Assembly: GCA_018873245.2 (NCBI GenBank)
Contig: JAEMBT020000001.1
Coordinates: forward strand, 15,820,220 to 15,884,219
Length of the DNA stretch: 64,000 nucleotides
Reading direction: 5' to 3'
Source: Archegozetes longisetosus
Lineage: Eukaryota > Arthropoda > Arachnida > Sarcoptiformes > Trhypochthoniidae
The notes under the pieces are model-generated. The model did not search any database. It saw only the letters and a program-made list of their open reading frames with translations, and was not told the origin of the DNA. Positions 34,199-46,319 of this stretch are shown here, one piece after another (the stretch's first letter is position 1; each line of letters opens with the position of its first letter). The translations under genes were made by a program, and so were the position numbers.

Positions 34199-35239
34199 CA
34201 CCAGAAACATTTTTATGATAAAGGATTGTTTTATAAAACGAAAAACTCGGCAATATTTATTATGTGGATATTTCCATGTGATGTGTGTTTTCAAAGATGA
34301 AAAAATTTAAATTAGAGGCCTCAACGTGACTTTCTATTTTACCTAATTCTCTGTCAAGGATTTGGATTAAACTCGATAGGGAGTGCTTTGCTTTCTAAAA
34401 TAATTTTAATTTTATACTTAGGTTTTCTGTAAACTTTTTATAAATTAAAATGGTTACTTAATAAGTGACGGGGGCGAAACGTCAACTCCACGCGTAATCC
34501 AATCAGTTCAACACTAACTGGTCATTCATTGAACCGTATCGTAAGACAGTTCAATACATATATAAAAGGGGGAGTTTTTACGAATAAAGGAGACTTGATA
34601 AGCCTCTTGAGGAGAGAGCATGTCGGATTGAATTGTCTTTGTTGTTCTTATGTTTTTTGTTGTATTTAATTTTTAATTAACTTATTTTAACATTAAATTG
34701 TTTATTTTTAATTACTGAAGTTTGATTATTCGCTAATTAACTCGGAGTGACATAGATGTATATTAAGTGCTGCGTTAACTATTGTTTACCGGGTCGAGAA
34801 AGTGTATTGGCGGACCTCTTCAGCATAGCGTCCATCATAAGTATTTCATTATAACAAATTTTGTTTAATACAGTGATATCCAAAGTAAGAAAAATTGATG
34901 GTTATTATTACATAAATTCTCTTGACTTTTATAGTTTTTTGGTTTCCCTAATATTGTTTTTAGTCAAAAATATTTGTGTTTTTCTGTAACTTAAGTAAAT
35001 AATAATTATACGTTTATTTATCAGTCAACTTGCACTATGACCATAAAGCTAACTACAAACCTGATGAACATAAAGTTGTAAACTACACTTTCTGTTTTAT
35101 GATACATCTAATTTATTATTATTAACTAAATATAGATTTTTATGCTCTTAAGATGAAAAACTATAAACTAAATAAACATAAAAGCTGTAAGCACTATTTT
35201 TATCTCACAATATATATCATTTTTTGCAGTTTGATATTG
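34199..35239. other. Intergenic DNA with a TATA-box-like promoter
   Basis: At 34558-34572 tatataaaagggggag is a strong TATA-type core promoter match. It follows a GC-richer stretch (gacgggggcgaaacgtcaac at about 34467) and precedes about 280 bp without an open frame. It could be a promoter of an unseen gene or part of a solo LTR. LTR ends were not proven. Confidence 0.3.
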
Positions 35240-35835
35240 TGGAAGAATTCGATAACCCGTAATTGATTTTGATGAAAACCTACTTTCACCGTCTGCTTCT
35301 TTCTACAATCTCTCAATAGTGCCTTTACTTTCGTTGGTCTAAAATTAAATTTAAGGGCATTTGTATAAATTTAATAATTTTAATCTTTTGAAAATCAAAC
35401 ACGGCTCCTCTTCAAGATATCGATGTTCTTTTGATAGTGGAGTATCTTGAGGACCATAACCTTTTACCCAAGTTTCATTGATAGTTATAATTCCGTCTAT
35501 GGACTCGGGATTATGTTTGTATCTTTCAAGGTACTCTCTTTATGAATTTACTTGATAATCTTTCTGTTCAGCTATAATACTTAATAGCACCCAACTGTAC
35601 ACATTTAGTTTCTTTAAAAGCTATTCAGTTTTGTACTTACTGATCCCTAACCGAAAAGCTAATTCTGCTATAATTCAACATCTTTGTACATCTAAGATTT
35701 TTCCAAGTTAAAGTAGATGTTCTCCATCTGTCGCAAATGCAATGACTCATACTACGTGGCTCATTTTGGCATGATATACGCTCTTCCCGAAATCGATGGT
35801 AAAGATTAAACATGATTAATTGCATTTCGATGGGC
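35240..35835 (-). pseudogene. Tc1/mariner transposase remnant
   Basis: Minus-strand pieces in order: FNLYHRFREERISCQNEPRS (helix-turn-helix and PRSGRP-like region), IIAELAFRLGISKYKTE, then TWVKGYGPQDTPLSKE, equivalent to the mariner DETWV..Y.P..K segment, and PTKVKALLRDCRKKQTV near the C terminus. The last piece parallels the remnant at 19515-20330. Frames are broken. The catalytic DDN region seen in the other copy was not found. Confidence 0.6.
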
Positions 35836-35986
35836 TGTTTTAGTTAATATTTTGAGAATTTGAGGGACAGTAGAGCCCAGAAACAGATAGCACATTAAAA
35901 ACGTTCTGTTCCTAATCGGTAATGAAGAGTATTGGCTCAGACTGAATCTAGACTCTAGGCTCGGCTAGAGGAACTTTTCGAGCCTA

Positions 35987-36017
<31 letters not shown>

Positions 36018-36419
36018 TGGGGTTTTTGAGCCCAGGCTCGTCAGGCCCAGGCTATCGAGCCTGAAAAATTCTAACAAAATTTCACACCAAACGGTGAAAT
36101 GATGGGTTTTTTTGCTTTCAAAATTTCAAATTACAAAAACAGATGTATATTGAAAGCAATACTTTAAATAAATAAATGAATCGTAATAACATGAATCAAA
36201 TAAACGAATCATGACTTTCATTTTAAATAGGGCTCACAACCTTTAAACCAATTTCAATCTCTTTTTTTAAAAAAATAGTTTTGTATTTAGGAAAAGTTTG
36301 AATTTGTAATTAAATCTGAAAATTAATCTAAATGTTTCAATGAGTGAAAAACTGAAAGTGAAGTTTTAAGTCTCACTGAAAGTGATGACAGCGACCCAGA
36401 AGTGAAAAAGAAGGAAATA

Positions 36420-36575
36420 TGGAAAAGATAGGATTATTTCATCAATTTGAATGACAAGTGGAAATGTAAGAGTTGTGATAAGACTTATATTAAGTTAATT
36501 TCTGGTAAAATATTGAAAAATCATTTTATTAATAATCATTCTCGTGGTAAAGGAAGAAAATCTCTCATTTCCTAG
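36420..36575 (+). pseudogene. BED-type zinc finger of a hAT transposase
   Basis: The frame reads W....FINLNDKWKCKSCDKTY, then ILKNHFINNHS: the aromatic, CxxC and HxxxxH arrangement of a BED finger. TAG at 36429-36431 and TAG at 36573-36575 interrupt it. It is the N-terminal part of the hAT remnant. Confidence 0.7.
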
Positions 36576-36606
36576 TTAAAAAATTGACAATAAATTTAGA
36601 AAATAC

Positions 36607-36776
36607 TTGAATAACTTTATTAGCTATGGTTGTCACTCTTTCAACATTGTTGAGGAACCAGATTTTAAGCAAATGATCACAACTCGCTCTCCGGACACAC
36701 AAATACCTTCTCGATTTACTGTTAAAAATGACATTCAAACACAATTCGAAGAAAAGAAATCACAACTAAAGCATGA

Positions 36777-36814
<38 letters not shown>

Positions 36815-37454
36815 CAATGAAATAACAAAACTGTTGTCAGGTCAGGCATATTCAAGTATCTGTTTTATTATTCCTCTTTTAAGTCATTTATTTGAACACA
36901 TCAGAACAATAAATGAAACATCACTGAGTTATTGTTCAATACCTATCGAGACCAAATTGAAAGATTATTCTCAGCGCTTGAAGTACAATTATAGTTATTT
37001 TGCAGTTTTATTGGATCCGAGACTCAATATACCTTATTTAACTGGTATCTTAAGTGAAAGCGAATTTAAAAGTATTGAAAAGTTGTTCAGAGAAAAATTT
37101 GATGAATATGTCAACAAATACTCTAAAACTGAATCTGTTGATAGAGTACAACTTCAAGCTACTACTTCATCATTATTAGATACTATATATAAAAAATCTA
37201 AAGTCAACACTAATGAAGAAATTGATAAATATTTTAGAAATCCAGAAGAAGGGCCTGAAACAAAACCGATTGATTAGTGGAAAAGACACGAATCTTCATA
37301 TCCTTGTCTTTCGAAATTCGCTTTTGATGTTCTATGCATAACTGCTACGAGTGTTCCGAGTGGACAGATATTCTCAAAAACAGGAATAATAATAACTAAG
37401 AGGAGAAATAGATTGGCAGATTCGAAGCGTCATGTGTTTAAACTCTTTCAATAA
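36607..37454 (+). pseudogene. hAT transposase, N-flanking and dimerisation regions, internally deleted
   Basis: 36607-36780 encodes the piece ending in PDTQIPSRFTV, the P.y.iPSR motif just after the BED finger in hAT transposases. After a (GT)n run the frame resumes with NETSLSYCSIPIETKLKDY and FAVLLDPRLNIPYL, and TAG at 37275-37277 precedes the hAT C-terminal dimerisation signature ESSYPCLSKFAFDVL, ITATSVPSGQIFSKTG and TKRRNRL. The stop at 37452-37454 ends it. The central region with the catalytic residues is absent, apparently replaced by the microsatellite. Confidence 0.8.
36781..36809. repeat. (GT)n microsatellite
   Basis: About 14 uninterrupted GT units lie at the junction where the hAT transposase has lost its central part. 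Confidence 0.9.
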
Positions 37455-38529
37455 TTACTTAGATTAAAGTATATTTTTCAAATATTCGTTTTGGTTTAAA
37501 CTCTCTTTGTATTACATTGTTATTATAACTATAACATTAATAACAGATGCTATTTCATGATTTGTATTTGTTTTGCTGCTCATAATTATCGTAAATTTTT
37601 CTAATTTAGTGGCTGTGAATAGACTCAGGCTCAAAAGTGAAGGAATCAAAATTTAAGATATATGCTCAGGCTCATGGCTTGTCGTTTTTACAAGATGCCT
37701 ATGTTACATCACTACTAATTGGCAACATCTTGTGCTCAGGAGAAGGTGAACGTATTTGGGACTATTACTTGATACGCAACTGGGTAATAAACAGTCAAAA
37801 TCAAAGTTGATTCAAATAACATCATTGTGAAGTCAGAAAATTTCAACAAGCTTAGAAGTAATTTTTAAACTTGTAAATATTTCAAATGCTAATACCTTAA
37901 TTTGATTGATAAGATAGTTTGCGTAATATGCAATTTTTACTCTTCATGACTACATTTTCTTGATTAAAACCCATCACCTGAAAGCGGATTTCAAATATCT
38001 CTTCTAACAAAAAGTTATCTAAACAAAATGATTTAGAAACAAAATTTTTGTATTAATTGCTGTATCAACAAGATCAAAAGTATTCAAGTAAACCTCTTTA
38101 TAATCATTATTTTATAGTTATCTGCCTCAAACTTCTGAAACAATTAGAGTACAAAACCCATCATTAAGTTTCTATACAACATATTTTAACCTATTTGTTT
38201 TTAAGCGATAAAGATAAAAATTTCATGGATATATATATATATTTAACAATAACTTGTGAACCATTAGAATTCATTTAGTAAATATCTGTTACACTGTGGA
38301 AGCTTCCATTTATAAGAAAATTTGAATCCAAATTTAAAGCTAATTATAAATAATAGATTAGTTCATTTGGAAAATCCTAATAATTAAATTATTTAAGTAA
38401 TTTAGTCTAGGTCTAAATTATATTTTATTAATATTAAATTTTCAAAGAGTATGAACTAAGGACAACTCCATCATACTCTCCTCAGAGACTAACCTTAAAA
38501 TAAATTTAATGAATTGTTGATTACTAATA

Positions 38530-41500
38530 ATGAAATTTTTACTTGTTATTCATTTGAAAATACTATTTTTTCTAGCTCTTAGTGGCTTAGTTTTAGTTTC
38601 TTCAGGTGAAAACTGCAATAAACCCAGCTTTCCCCACAATACAACATTTAAACCTGTTAAGGATGAATATACTAATGGAGAAAAAATTGATATTTATTGT
38701 GAAAATCAATATATAGACATCGATCAAACAAACACTTGTAGCAATGGAAACTGGACTGGAGATGAATTACTTTGTGGTAAGATTTGTTACTTTCTGAAAT
38801 AAAGAAAATTTATGTAAATTATATTTTGTAGGACTAAACATTAAATTTTTAAAATTAAGTATCTATGTGTTAACTAAAAAGTAGTGTACACATTGAATGA
38901 ACTTTTGCGTTAATGGCAGAAAATGCTAATACTTTATTGAGTAACAAATGTGACTGAATAAGAGAGTATAAGCGCTTCAGCTATGACTTTACTTGAATAG
39001 AAGAAGAGAGCTGACTCACAATCAGAAACTCTTATTTAAGACGTTTAAACCTCTCAAACTGATCATTCACTTATTTCACAGGACTTTCAGTCTATACACA
39101 TACATTTAATTTGATTATAATTTGTAATACAACTTATTACTAAGTTTGATAAATACTCAATTGATGTTTCTGTCTCCACATTAACTTCTTGTCATATATA
39201 ACAGTGATGCTCAACGCTCGAGCATTTGGTACTTGGTGGTGGTTGCAAGATCAAAGTATAGATGTTCGCTCGAGAGTCGAACATCAAGATTTAGTACATA
39301 TCTTCTTTTTACCAAATCTTTCATGTTGTCATATCAGCTTCTAACTTAGGGTATAGATTTTGCAATAAATTCAAGAGTGAAACAAATTTTTCTTCGCTAT
39401 TGGCAATGGAAACCTATACAAATATCTAAAAAACTATTAACATTTATACATATTAAAAACATATGCAAAGCATTGTCGAGAATTATGTCTGATATTTCAC
39501 TCAAGTATAGGCCCAATATGTTCTTTTTCAAATAATATTGCGTAAGCTCTTTCAACCAAGAAATAAACTTACATATCTAATTGATCAAAAACAATTTTCA
39601 TGTTTAAACCATTCAGCTCAGTGAGATCGGATATTTAATTAGTCACTTTCATTTTAATTAAAATGCAGGCCTTATAACGTACGGTGAAAATTACATAAAA
39701 AGCAGTGTAAAGCTGTATATTGCACAAACGCCAAATACTGGGTCTCTCAGTTGTGAATACACAATCGAAGATGAGGAAAATATTGGGAATCGATACTTTC
39801 TCATGTTCACTAAAAAATCGATCACATCGAACGGAGATTCAAAAAAGTTTAACATTATTTTCGAACTGAAAAATGCGATAAATTTCTTATTATTACGATT
39901 AAGGGTGTATTGTAGACTAACTAAATGTTATTTTTATCGGAATTTTGGCCCGTTTCGAGACTGCAACGTGATAGCGAATAGCACTTCTATGGAATCTAAA
40001 TGGCCTACATATGAAATAAGAGATCCTAATAATATTGAATCCCTGATATATGATTTTTGGTACAAATGTCAATCAAACAATCTGGAAAATAATATAAAGT
40101 CTAGAAACTTAACTTTCACATTCGAAACGAATGTTTTCTTGGAACTCGATGCATTGGATTTGTATTTAATTGAGCCTTATGAAGAAAATACTCCAACTCC
40201 CACTCCAACATCTTCCGAAACAACAGTAACTACAGTGTCAATAAAAACATCCACAACACCTTCCGAAACACCATCAACAACACAATCTACAGAACTATCC
40301 ACAACAGCTTCCGAGACACCATCGACAACTCCCTCTACAAAACCATCCACAGTAACTTCCATAACACGATCAACGATATCTACTACACATTTGGAATCAA
40401 AAACTACAATAGAGTCTATAACTCCTGAGAGTACACCAACAGAATCTACATCTGAAGTCAATGAGACATCTACATATCACAAAATCACAACTGAATTTAT
40501 AACCACAACCTTATCTCAAACTACAGATATTTCGATGAAACCTAAGACATGTAGCTTTAAAGGTGAATACAACGGAATAGGAAACTGGCCTTCAGTTGAA
40601 GCTGGAAACGAAGCCATTGTACCCTGTCCACAAGGAAATGGACATATAGTTTGGAAATGTATGCCTAATGGTGAGTTCGATGAGAAAGGACCGGATTGGA
40701 GTCAGTGTAATAAATGGATCGACGATTTACCGAAAGAAGTAAATTCTGAAACAGTTGTGAATATAACAAATACTATTTTAAGTAATACTGAAAAAAGTAA
40801 CTCCATTGTAGATTTTGCAAGTCTTTCAATACTGATAGATAAGATTGACATTTTATCCAATTTTTAAAATAATAATCATTCCGATAAAGATATTGGGACA
40901 AAACTAATTAAAACGATCAGTAATGTTATGAACCAAAAATTTGGATGGGATACCGGTTCTCCTGAAAACAAGACTGTTATGGCTTCTAAAATAATCTCTC
41001 AAATAAGCACTGTATCTTTTCAACTCGCTTCTGAACAAAAAAATTCTTATGAATATACGGAAATCATTAGTGAAAATGTTTATATTAATACTTTTAGCTT
41101 AACAATGGGTGATAAAATTACTTTTCCTATCGACTCAAAATCCAAAGTCAGCTCAATCTATTTCCCAAATGGTATTTCGACTGTAGACGAATTGGTAAAT
41201 ACCAGCAATGCTGCATTCGGTGCTTCTATAGAGGGATTACAGGACTATTTATTGGGAGGAATTTCTGAAAACGTAAAAATTAACTCAGTTATACTCGCAT
41301 TCGGTTTAAGTGATAAAAGAGAATCTGTTAAGCTCAAGAATGAAGTTGTAATAAAGTGAGCAAATTCAACATTAAATTTTTACTATGATATTTTATACCT
41401 TAATAACATTAATCATTAATTCGCTTTTAATATTCCATGAAAAACAAAGATTAATACATAAGGAAAAGTATCAATTCGGCGATGAAATTGGATGCTATTA

Positions 41501-44500
41501 TTGGGACTTCAATTCTTCTTCGTGGTCATCAGACGGTTGTTATAAAGATGAAGATGAATCGGATTTGTTCACAACTGTATGCAAATGCATTCATTTAACT
41601 AATTTTGCTGCTTTAATGGACTATAATGGCAGGCAAACCAAAAGTGATTTGAAGTCTAAAGTAACATTTTTTTGTAGTGGTTTATCAATTGCTTGTTTAG
41701 TGTTTACTATCATTTTGATTAACATTTTGAGAAAAAAATCTGAGGTCTATGAAAAAAAGTTTAGAAATCATATTGTTTCCAATCTTTGTGTGAGTTTAAT
41801 TTTGGTAAACTTACTGGTCGTTACGACAATGGATAAAACAGAAAATAAGGTATGAGCAGTTAAATCTTTACAAAATACTTCAAAAATAGATTGCGTTGTA
41901 TTTTTTGTAAATTTTTTGTTGAAAACCCAGATTATTTTATATCAATCAAAATTAAGCTTAAAAATTTACAGAATCACTTTCCAAAATAAAATTTAAACCA
42001 ATTACTTCAATAAATACTATCTTTTATTAGGAGTTTGGCAATAAATTAAAAATTAAAAGTAAATTGATAAAATTTCTTTTCCTTTATATTCCTATGAGTG
42101 TAAATAGAGCATACAAATCTGAAACATTAATATAAATTAATATAAATTAATATTTAGATTCTGATGAATGAGGAATATTGTAAAAGGAAGTGTTTTGTTC
42201 ATTCTTGAAAACATTCATCAAGATGAATTTAACAAAATTTTAAAAAATTTCTTAAACGAATGATACAATAACTACCTGACTAATTATTGGAATTATAACC
42301 GCATCATGTAAAAATCTAAATTATTACCTTAAGATTATTCTTCGACATTATGTATTAGTTGAAAGAATTTAACTATTAACCGCATTAATTAAAAATATCT
42401 TTCGTGAAGCGTTACCAGTAGAATTGAGTTTTAAAAGCTCAATTCCAATGAGAGCAGTGAATACCTTTTCGGTTATAATCTTGTTCGACAATTGATGAAA
42501 AACACTAATTAGATGAGTGCTATTTGAAAAAATAACATCAATTTGAATATTTCTTACCAAAGTTACTTTTTAAAGCTGATTTTACAAAAATAATTTGGTA
42601 TAATATTTTCAAAGTCCAAATCACTTTGAATTAAATGATTATCTCTTTTGAAAACATTTGATATTAGATATATCAAAAATTATCAATTCAATTCTTATCT
42701 TTCTTAGAGTTTCTGTCAATTGTCTTCATTTGCATTACTATACTCACTTTTATCTTCGTTTTGTTGGACGCTTTTAGAGGGATATCAAATGTCTAAGAAA
42801 GTATTTTTTTATTTCGAAACGAGTAAAAATTTTAAGCCCATATATGGTTTTGGATACGGAACGCCTCTTATTGCAATATTGATTGGTCTGATATGTGTTT
42901 GGTTTATAGAAGAAATTTTCCTCGATATCTTCTTCGATGAACGATACAATCATTTGTGAGTTTAGAAAATTATTTAATATATATTTAATGTATATTTTCT
43001 TTGAATAGTTGCTGGATAGCTTCGATGCGATATCGCTCTCATATATGGCTATTGATTGGTATTAAAATTATAAATATATGCTGAGAATATCTACTTTTTT
43101 GCTTTAAATAATGAAATATTGAACTATCGGTATATCTTTGCATTAAGCATCTCGATCTGATAAAAAGTGTCATATTTATGGCTCTTATAACTGAAATTCA
43201 AGATATTTCCGAGTTAAACATTTTCCTTTAATATTGTACAAGCTCTCATATAGTTCAATATAGCCAAAATACTCATTTACATCAAATTCTTTAACTGGAT
43301 TCATTCGATGAAGTTAACAAACACCTAGATAAAATTTTAACTGAAATTCAGAAAAATTTAGATATTTAGGTTCAATCAATTGCATTGGATTTTCAACCAT
43401 ATTAAAATAAAATTTCGTATAGCTAGGAAATCTGATGTAAGCATAGTGAACTAAATACTAATTTAGATAAGACTGAATTTTCTGACAATGTCAATCAAAA
43501 TTTATCTACAATTTCATACAAGAAATTAGTACCTTTTGTTTATCTGATTTATATAGTCGACAGTTTTATTGATATTGAAGGCTTACTTTTGATTCGTTAT
43601 TCCATTGAATTAATGTTAACATTTAAACATCATTTGAATCACTAACTAATAATTAAACAATAATCAATTGATTTGGCTCAATTAATGATCCAAATGACGA
43701 TTAAATATTGGTTACAGTTCAATTTATAATTGAATTTATAATAATATTTAAATTTCAGTATATCGAGTGAAAGAAAATGTTTCACTTTTCGTTTTGCGCT
43801 TATGTTAGATCAATGGTACGTGACTGAGATGAAAGAGCAGCTTATGAAACACTTAGGTTAACATTTTTAGGATGCATATGTGTTAAATAGATAAATAAAT
43901 AAAATGGAACAGTCACACTGCATATTAAACGAGAGATCGTTTCACGTAAAATTCGCCAATACAGTGTATTCTAGTTTGCAATGTGACCTATATCATTTAA
44001 TTTATCTAACCCATGTGTTCCCTAAAAATGTTAACCTAAGCGTTTCATAAGCTACTCTTTCATCTGAGGTTGTTGTTCTAACATAAGACGGAAAGTAAAA
44101 AAGCTTCTCTCATCCGATATTTTCTAGGAATGTCAACTCTCCAGCTTTGAGACACTGTTTCCAGCCTTCAGCGAAGGCCTCAATCTGAAGATTAACCTAA
44201 CTTATCCTTTGATCATCCTTTGTTAGTTTTTCTTCAGCCTTCACTCAATGAAGTATTGGTATTCGTAATATTTTCTATTTTATGAATTTAAATTTTATGA
44301 TAATCTTTATCAAAGTTTGAATTCTGCATGACATATTCATTTACTTATAAATTTTGGCAAATTCATATCATATAATACTAAAATTATGAAAAATACTTTA
44401 TCATAGAACTATAAGTATTACCAAAATCACTACAAGTTCGTAAAATAGATCTAACTTTCCCGACTGTAGTTCCATTGAATAATTAGTTGAAAGAGTACGT

Positions 44501-46319
44501 TTTGCTTAATGTAAAAGTTCATAAAGTACTTTCGAGATAAAGGATCTGAAACAGTAAAGTTGAAAATGAGATCTCTTATAATTTTTCCTTTAACTTTTGC
44601 TCTTATTCTGAAGTTGCAAAAACTAAAAGGATAGTCATTGAGAATCTAATTAGTTATATATGGGGTATTAAATTTTGTTACAAGGGAAAACTTCGAAATG
44701 GCTAATTTCAGAATGGCTAATTTCATAATAGCTAATTTCATTATAGCTAAACCCTGCTTTCTGTCCCTATAAGCAGATTTTCCTCTTTTTTATAAAAATA
44801 AATACACTAAATGTAACAAATTTTAGGTTTACTAAGCTTTAATAGTAATCGTATCGTATACTATCGTAAAAATAATTATTATTATATCGTATAAAATAAA
44901 GTAAAGTACAAGTTAGTATGAAATAGTAAAATTTAGAACTTTAAATGCATTACAATTTTAGAAGTTTAAAAAATATTTAAAACTTATAGACACGATTAAT
45001 GTTGAATCAATAAATTATAATTTAAAGGATTTTTTACACAATATGAGGCTTTATCTAAGAAATCAAGGCTTGAAATTGGGTTTTTAGCATTAGGTTCTAA
45101 GGGAATGCTTTGGTATTTGATAAAATTTCATTGAGACGTGTAAATTTGTCTTTTAAAAGAAAAAAGTTTTAAATAGAATACTTTATATATATTTGTTCAT
45201 TTAATATTTCAATATTGCTGAATCAGAAATTTTTCTAGTTTATTTTGAAAAATAAAATGGGATAATCGTTCTGACAATCAGTTATTAGGGAAACTGAAAC
45301 AGGGATTAGCCATTCTGAAGTTAGCCATTATGAAATTAGCCAATTCGAAGTCTAGCCTGTTACAATTATTTCGAACGTTTATAACTTTTTTATTTATTAA
45401 CATACATTGACCTGTGACACATCAAATTTAAGCTAAAGAATAGAATTTTAACCATATGTTCAGATATTCACAACTTTTCGATACATTAGTGATTTTAATT
45501 ATGCAATATATAATAGAGTTGAACTTTGGTTACTTTGATTAAACTCAAATCAGATGTATTATTCCAGCTCATGAAGGATTGTTATTTTACTTAAATAAAC
45601 TTTGTTATTAAGTATCCCCAGAGAAAAACATTAGGGCTGGTCAGATCAGGCGACCGGGCAAACAATAGAATAACAATCCTTCATGAGCTATAACAATATA
45701 TCCTATTTGAGATTAATTAAATTAACTATAAAACTCAACTCTGTTACAAAATGTTTATCAACTTTTGTGTTATTGAATTCACTTATGTCTCGAAAAATCA
45801 TGAATACCTGGACATATAGTAAAAATTCTATTCTGTAGCTTTAACTTGGTGCATCACAAGTCATTATACGTTAATAAATAAAAAAAGGTTATAAACATCT
45901 AAAATAATTGTAATCAAATTTAACACCACATACCTTACTTTGTATTTATTTGAAAATCAGGTCCAGTAATAATGGTTACGTTTATAAACTTGGTTCTTGT
46001 AATAATTACATTAAAAATCAGCTTTTGCGGTGAGAATCAGTTCAATTTAAGGATTGGCGAAGATTTTATTGCGAAAAGAGGAAAACATTAAGCTTCGTGT
46101 GCTTGTTTGGCATTATGGGGTTTACATGGCTTTCATTCGTACTATATATTCGCCATGTTTGGGATTTCTTCTCATATGTATTCATTTTGCTCAATGGAGC
46201 TCAAGTAAGTTCCAAAGTGAATGAACATATTCTAACAAGTGTTCTTAATTTTCAAGGGTTTCTTCATACTAATATATTATTACTACTTGACAAAGAGTGA
46301 ACAGAAAGAAAAGGCCTAA
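38530..46319 (+). CDS. Adhesion GPCR with sushi domain, mucin stalk, HormR and GAIN/GPS; disrupted
   Basis: Exons: 38530-38776, 39669-41355, 41450-41849, 42708-42955, 43009-43058, 45961-46204 and 46257-46319; all junction phases close. The order is a signal peptide (FLLVIHLKILFFLALSGLVL), one CCP/sushi module, a Thr/Ser/Pro-rich stalk of about 110 residues (about 40190-40530), a HormR-like Cys/Trp module (KTCSFKGEY...WSQCNKW), a GAIN region, and a GPS with CKCIHLTNFAALM (cleavage expected at HL^T). The 7TM segments include TLLEGYQM, the rebuilt WLLIGPVIMVTFIN, GIMGFTWLS and FILLNGAQGFF. It would be a surface receptor; its ligand is unknown. TAA at 40865-40867 interrupts the GAIN region and a 1-base shift near 46070-46085 breaks the loop before TM6, so it may be a young pseudogene. 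Confidence 0.85.
38777..39668 (+). other. Intron 1 of the GPCR gene
   Basis: Donor TGTG|GTAAGA and acceptor aaaatgcag|GC join phase 1 and rebuild a Gly codon. Nothing else was recognised in it. Confidence 0.75.
41850..42707 (+). other. Intron 3 of the GPCR gene
   Basis: Donor AATAAG|GTATGA and acceptor ctttcttag|AGT, phase 0, lie between TM2 and TM3. A minus-strand open frame at 42369-42560 shows no motif. Confidence 0.75.
43778..44105. mobile_element. Fold-back MITE in GPCR intron 5
   Basis: Arms of about 140 bp: gcgcttatgttag...gaaagagcagcttatgaaac...ggttaacatttttagg is matched inversely by cctaaaaatgttaacc...gtttcataagctactctttc...ctaacataaga. A loop of about 50 bp separates them. There is no coding sequence. 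Confidence 0.75.
44675..45365. mobile_element. Inverted-repeat MITE with internal tggctaatttc repeats
   Basis: The left end TTGTTACAA...acttcgaaatggctaatttc and the right end (inverted) gaagtctagcctgttacaa correspond. Within the arms the short motif (a/t)tggctaatttc(a/g) is repeated three to four times. The left arm ends in aaaccctgctttc and the right arm has the matching gaaac.gaaacaggga. Length is about 690 bp, in GPCR intron 5. Confidence 0.7.
45359..45912. mobile_element. Fold-back element next to the TM5 exon
   Basis: Arms of about 235-245 bp (45359-45592 and 45668-45912) start GTTACAATTATTTCGAACG and meet at agctcatgaaggattgttatt / aataacaatccttcatgagct around a loop of about 75 bp. 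The right end lies 48 bp before the GPCR exon at 45961, so it occupies the branch-point region of that intron. It shares gttacaa at its tip with the preceding element. Confidence 0.75.

Larger units (their letters stand above)
35943..37694 (+). mobile_element. hAT transposon remnant
   Basis: The remnant contains a BED zinc finger and hAT dimerisation-domain coding pieces inside the interrupted 5'-flanking block. An exact 8-bp target duplication could not be fixed; similar ggctcag / tgctcag sequences occur at the two sides. (caggct)n repeats lie near the left end (about 35988-36018), and caggctca motifs recur at the right end. The catalytic middle of the transposase is missing. Confidence 0.65.
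35840..38290. repeat. Shared 5'-flanking block upstream of the GPCR, split by a hAT insertion
   Basis: 35840-35942 (gagggacagtagagcccag...attggctcag) and 37695-38290 (gggactatta...aataaacagtcaaaatcaaag...caataacttgtgaacc) together correspond to the single block at 11900-12436. The hAT remnant occupies the break, so the duplication of the flank predates that insertion. Confidence 0.6.

Noticed and set aside
36781..36809. CRISPR- or satellite-like array
   Set aside because: It is a simple (GT)n microsatellite within a hAT remnant. No CRISPR-type spacers occur anywhere in the window.
40177..40461. 94-codon minus-strand frame rich in Val/Asp
   Set aside because: It is the antisense reading of the Thr/Ser-rich mucin stalk of the GPCR.
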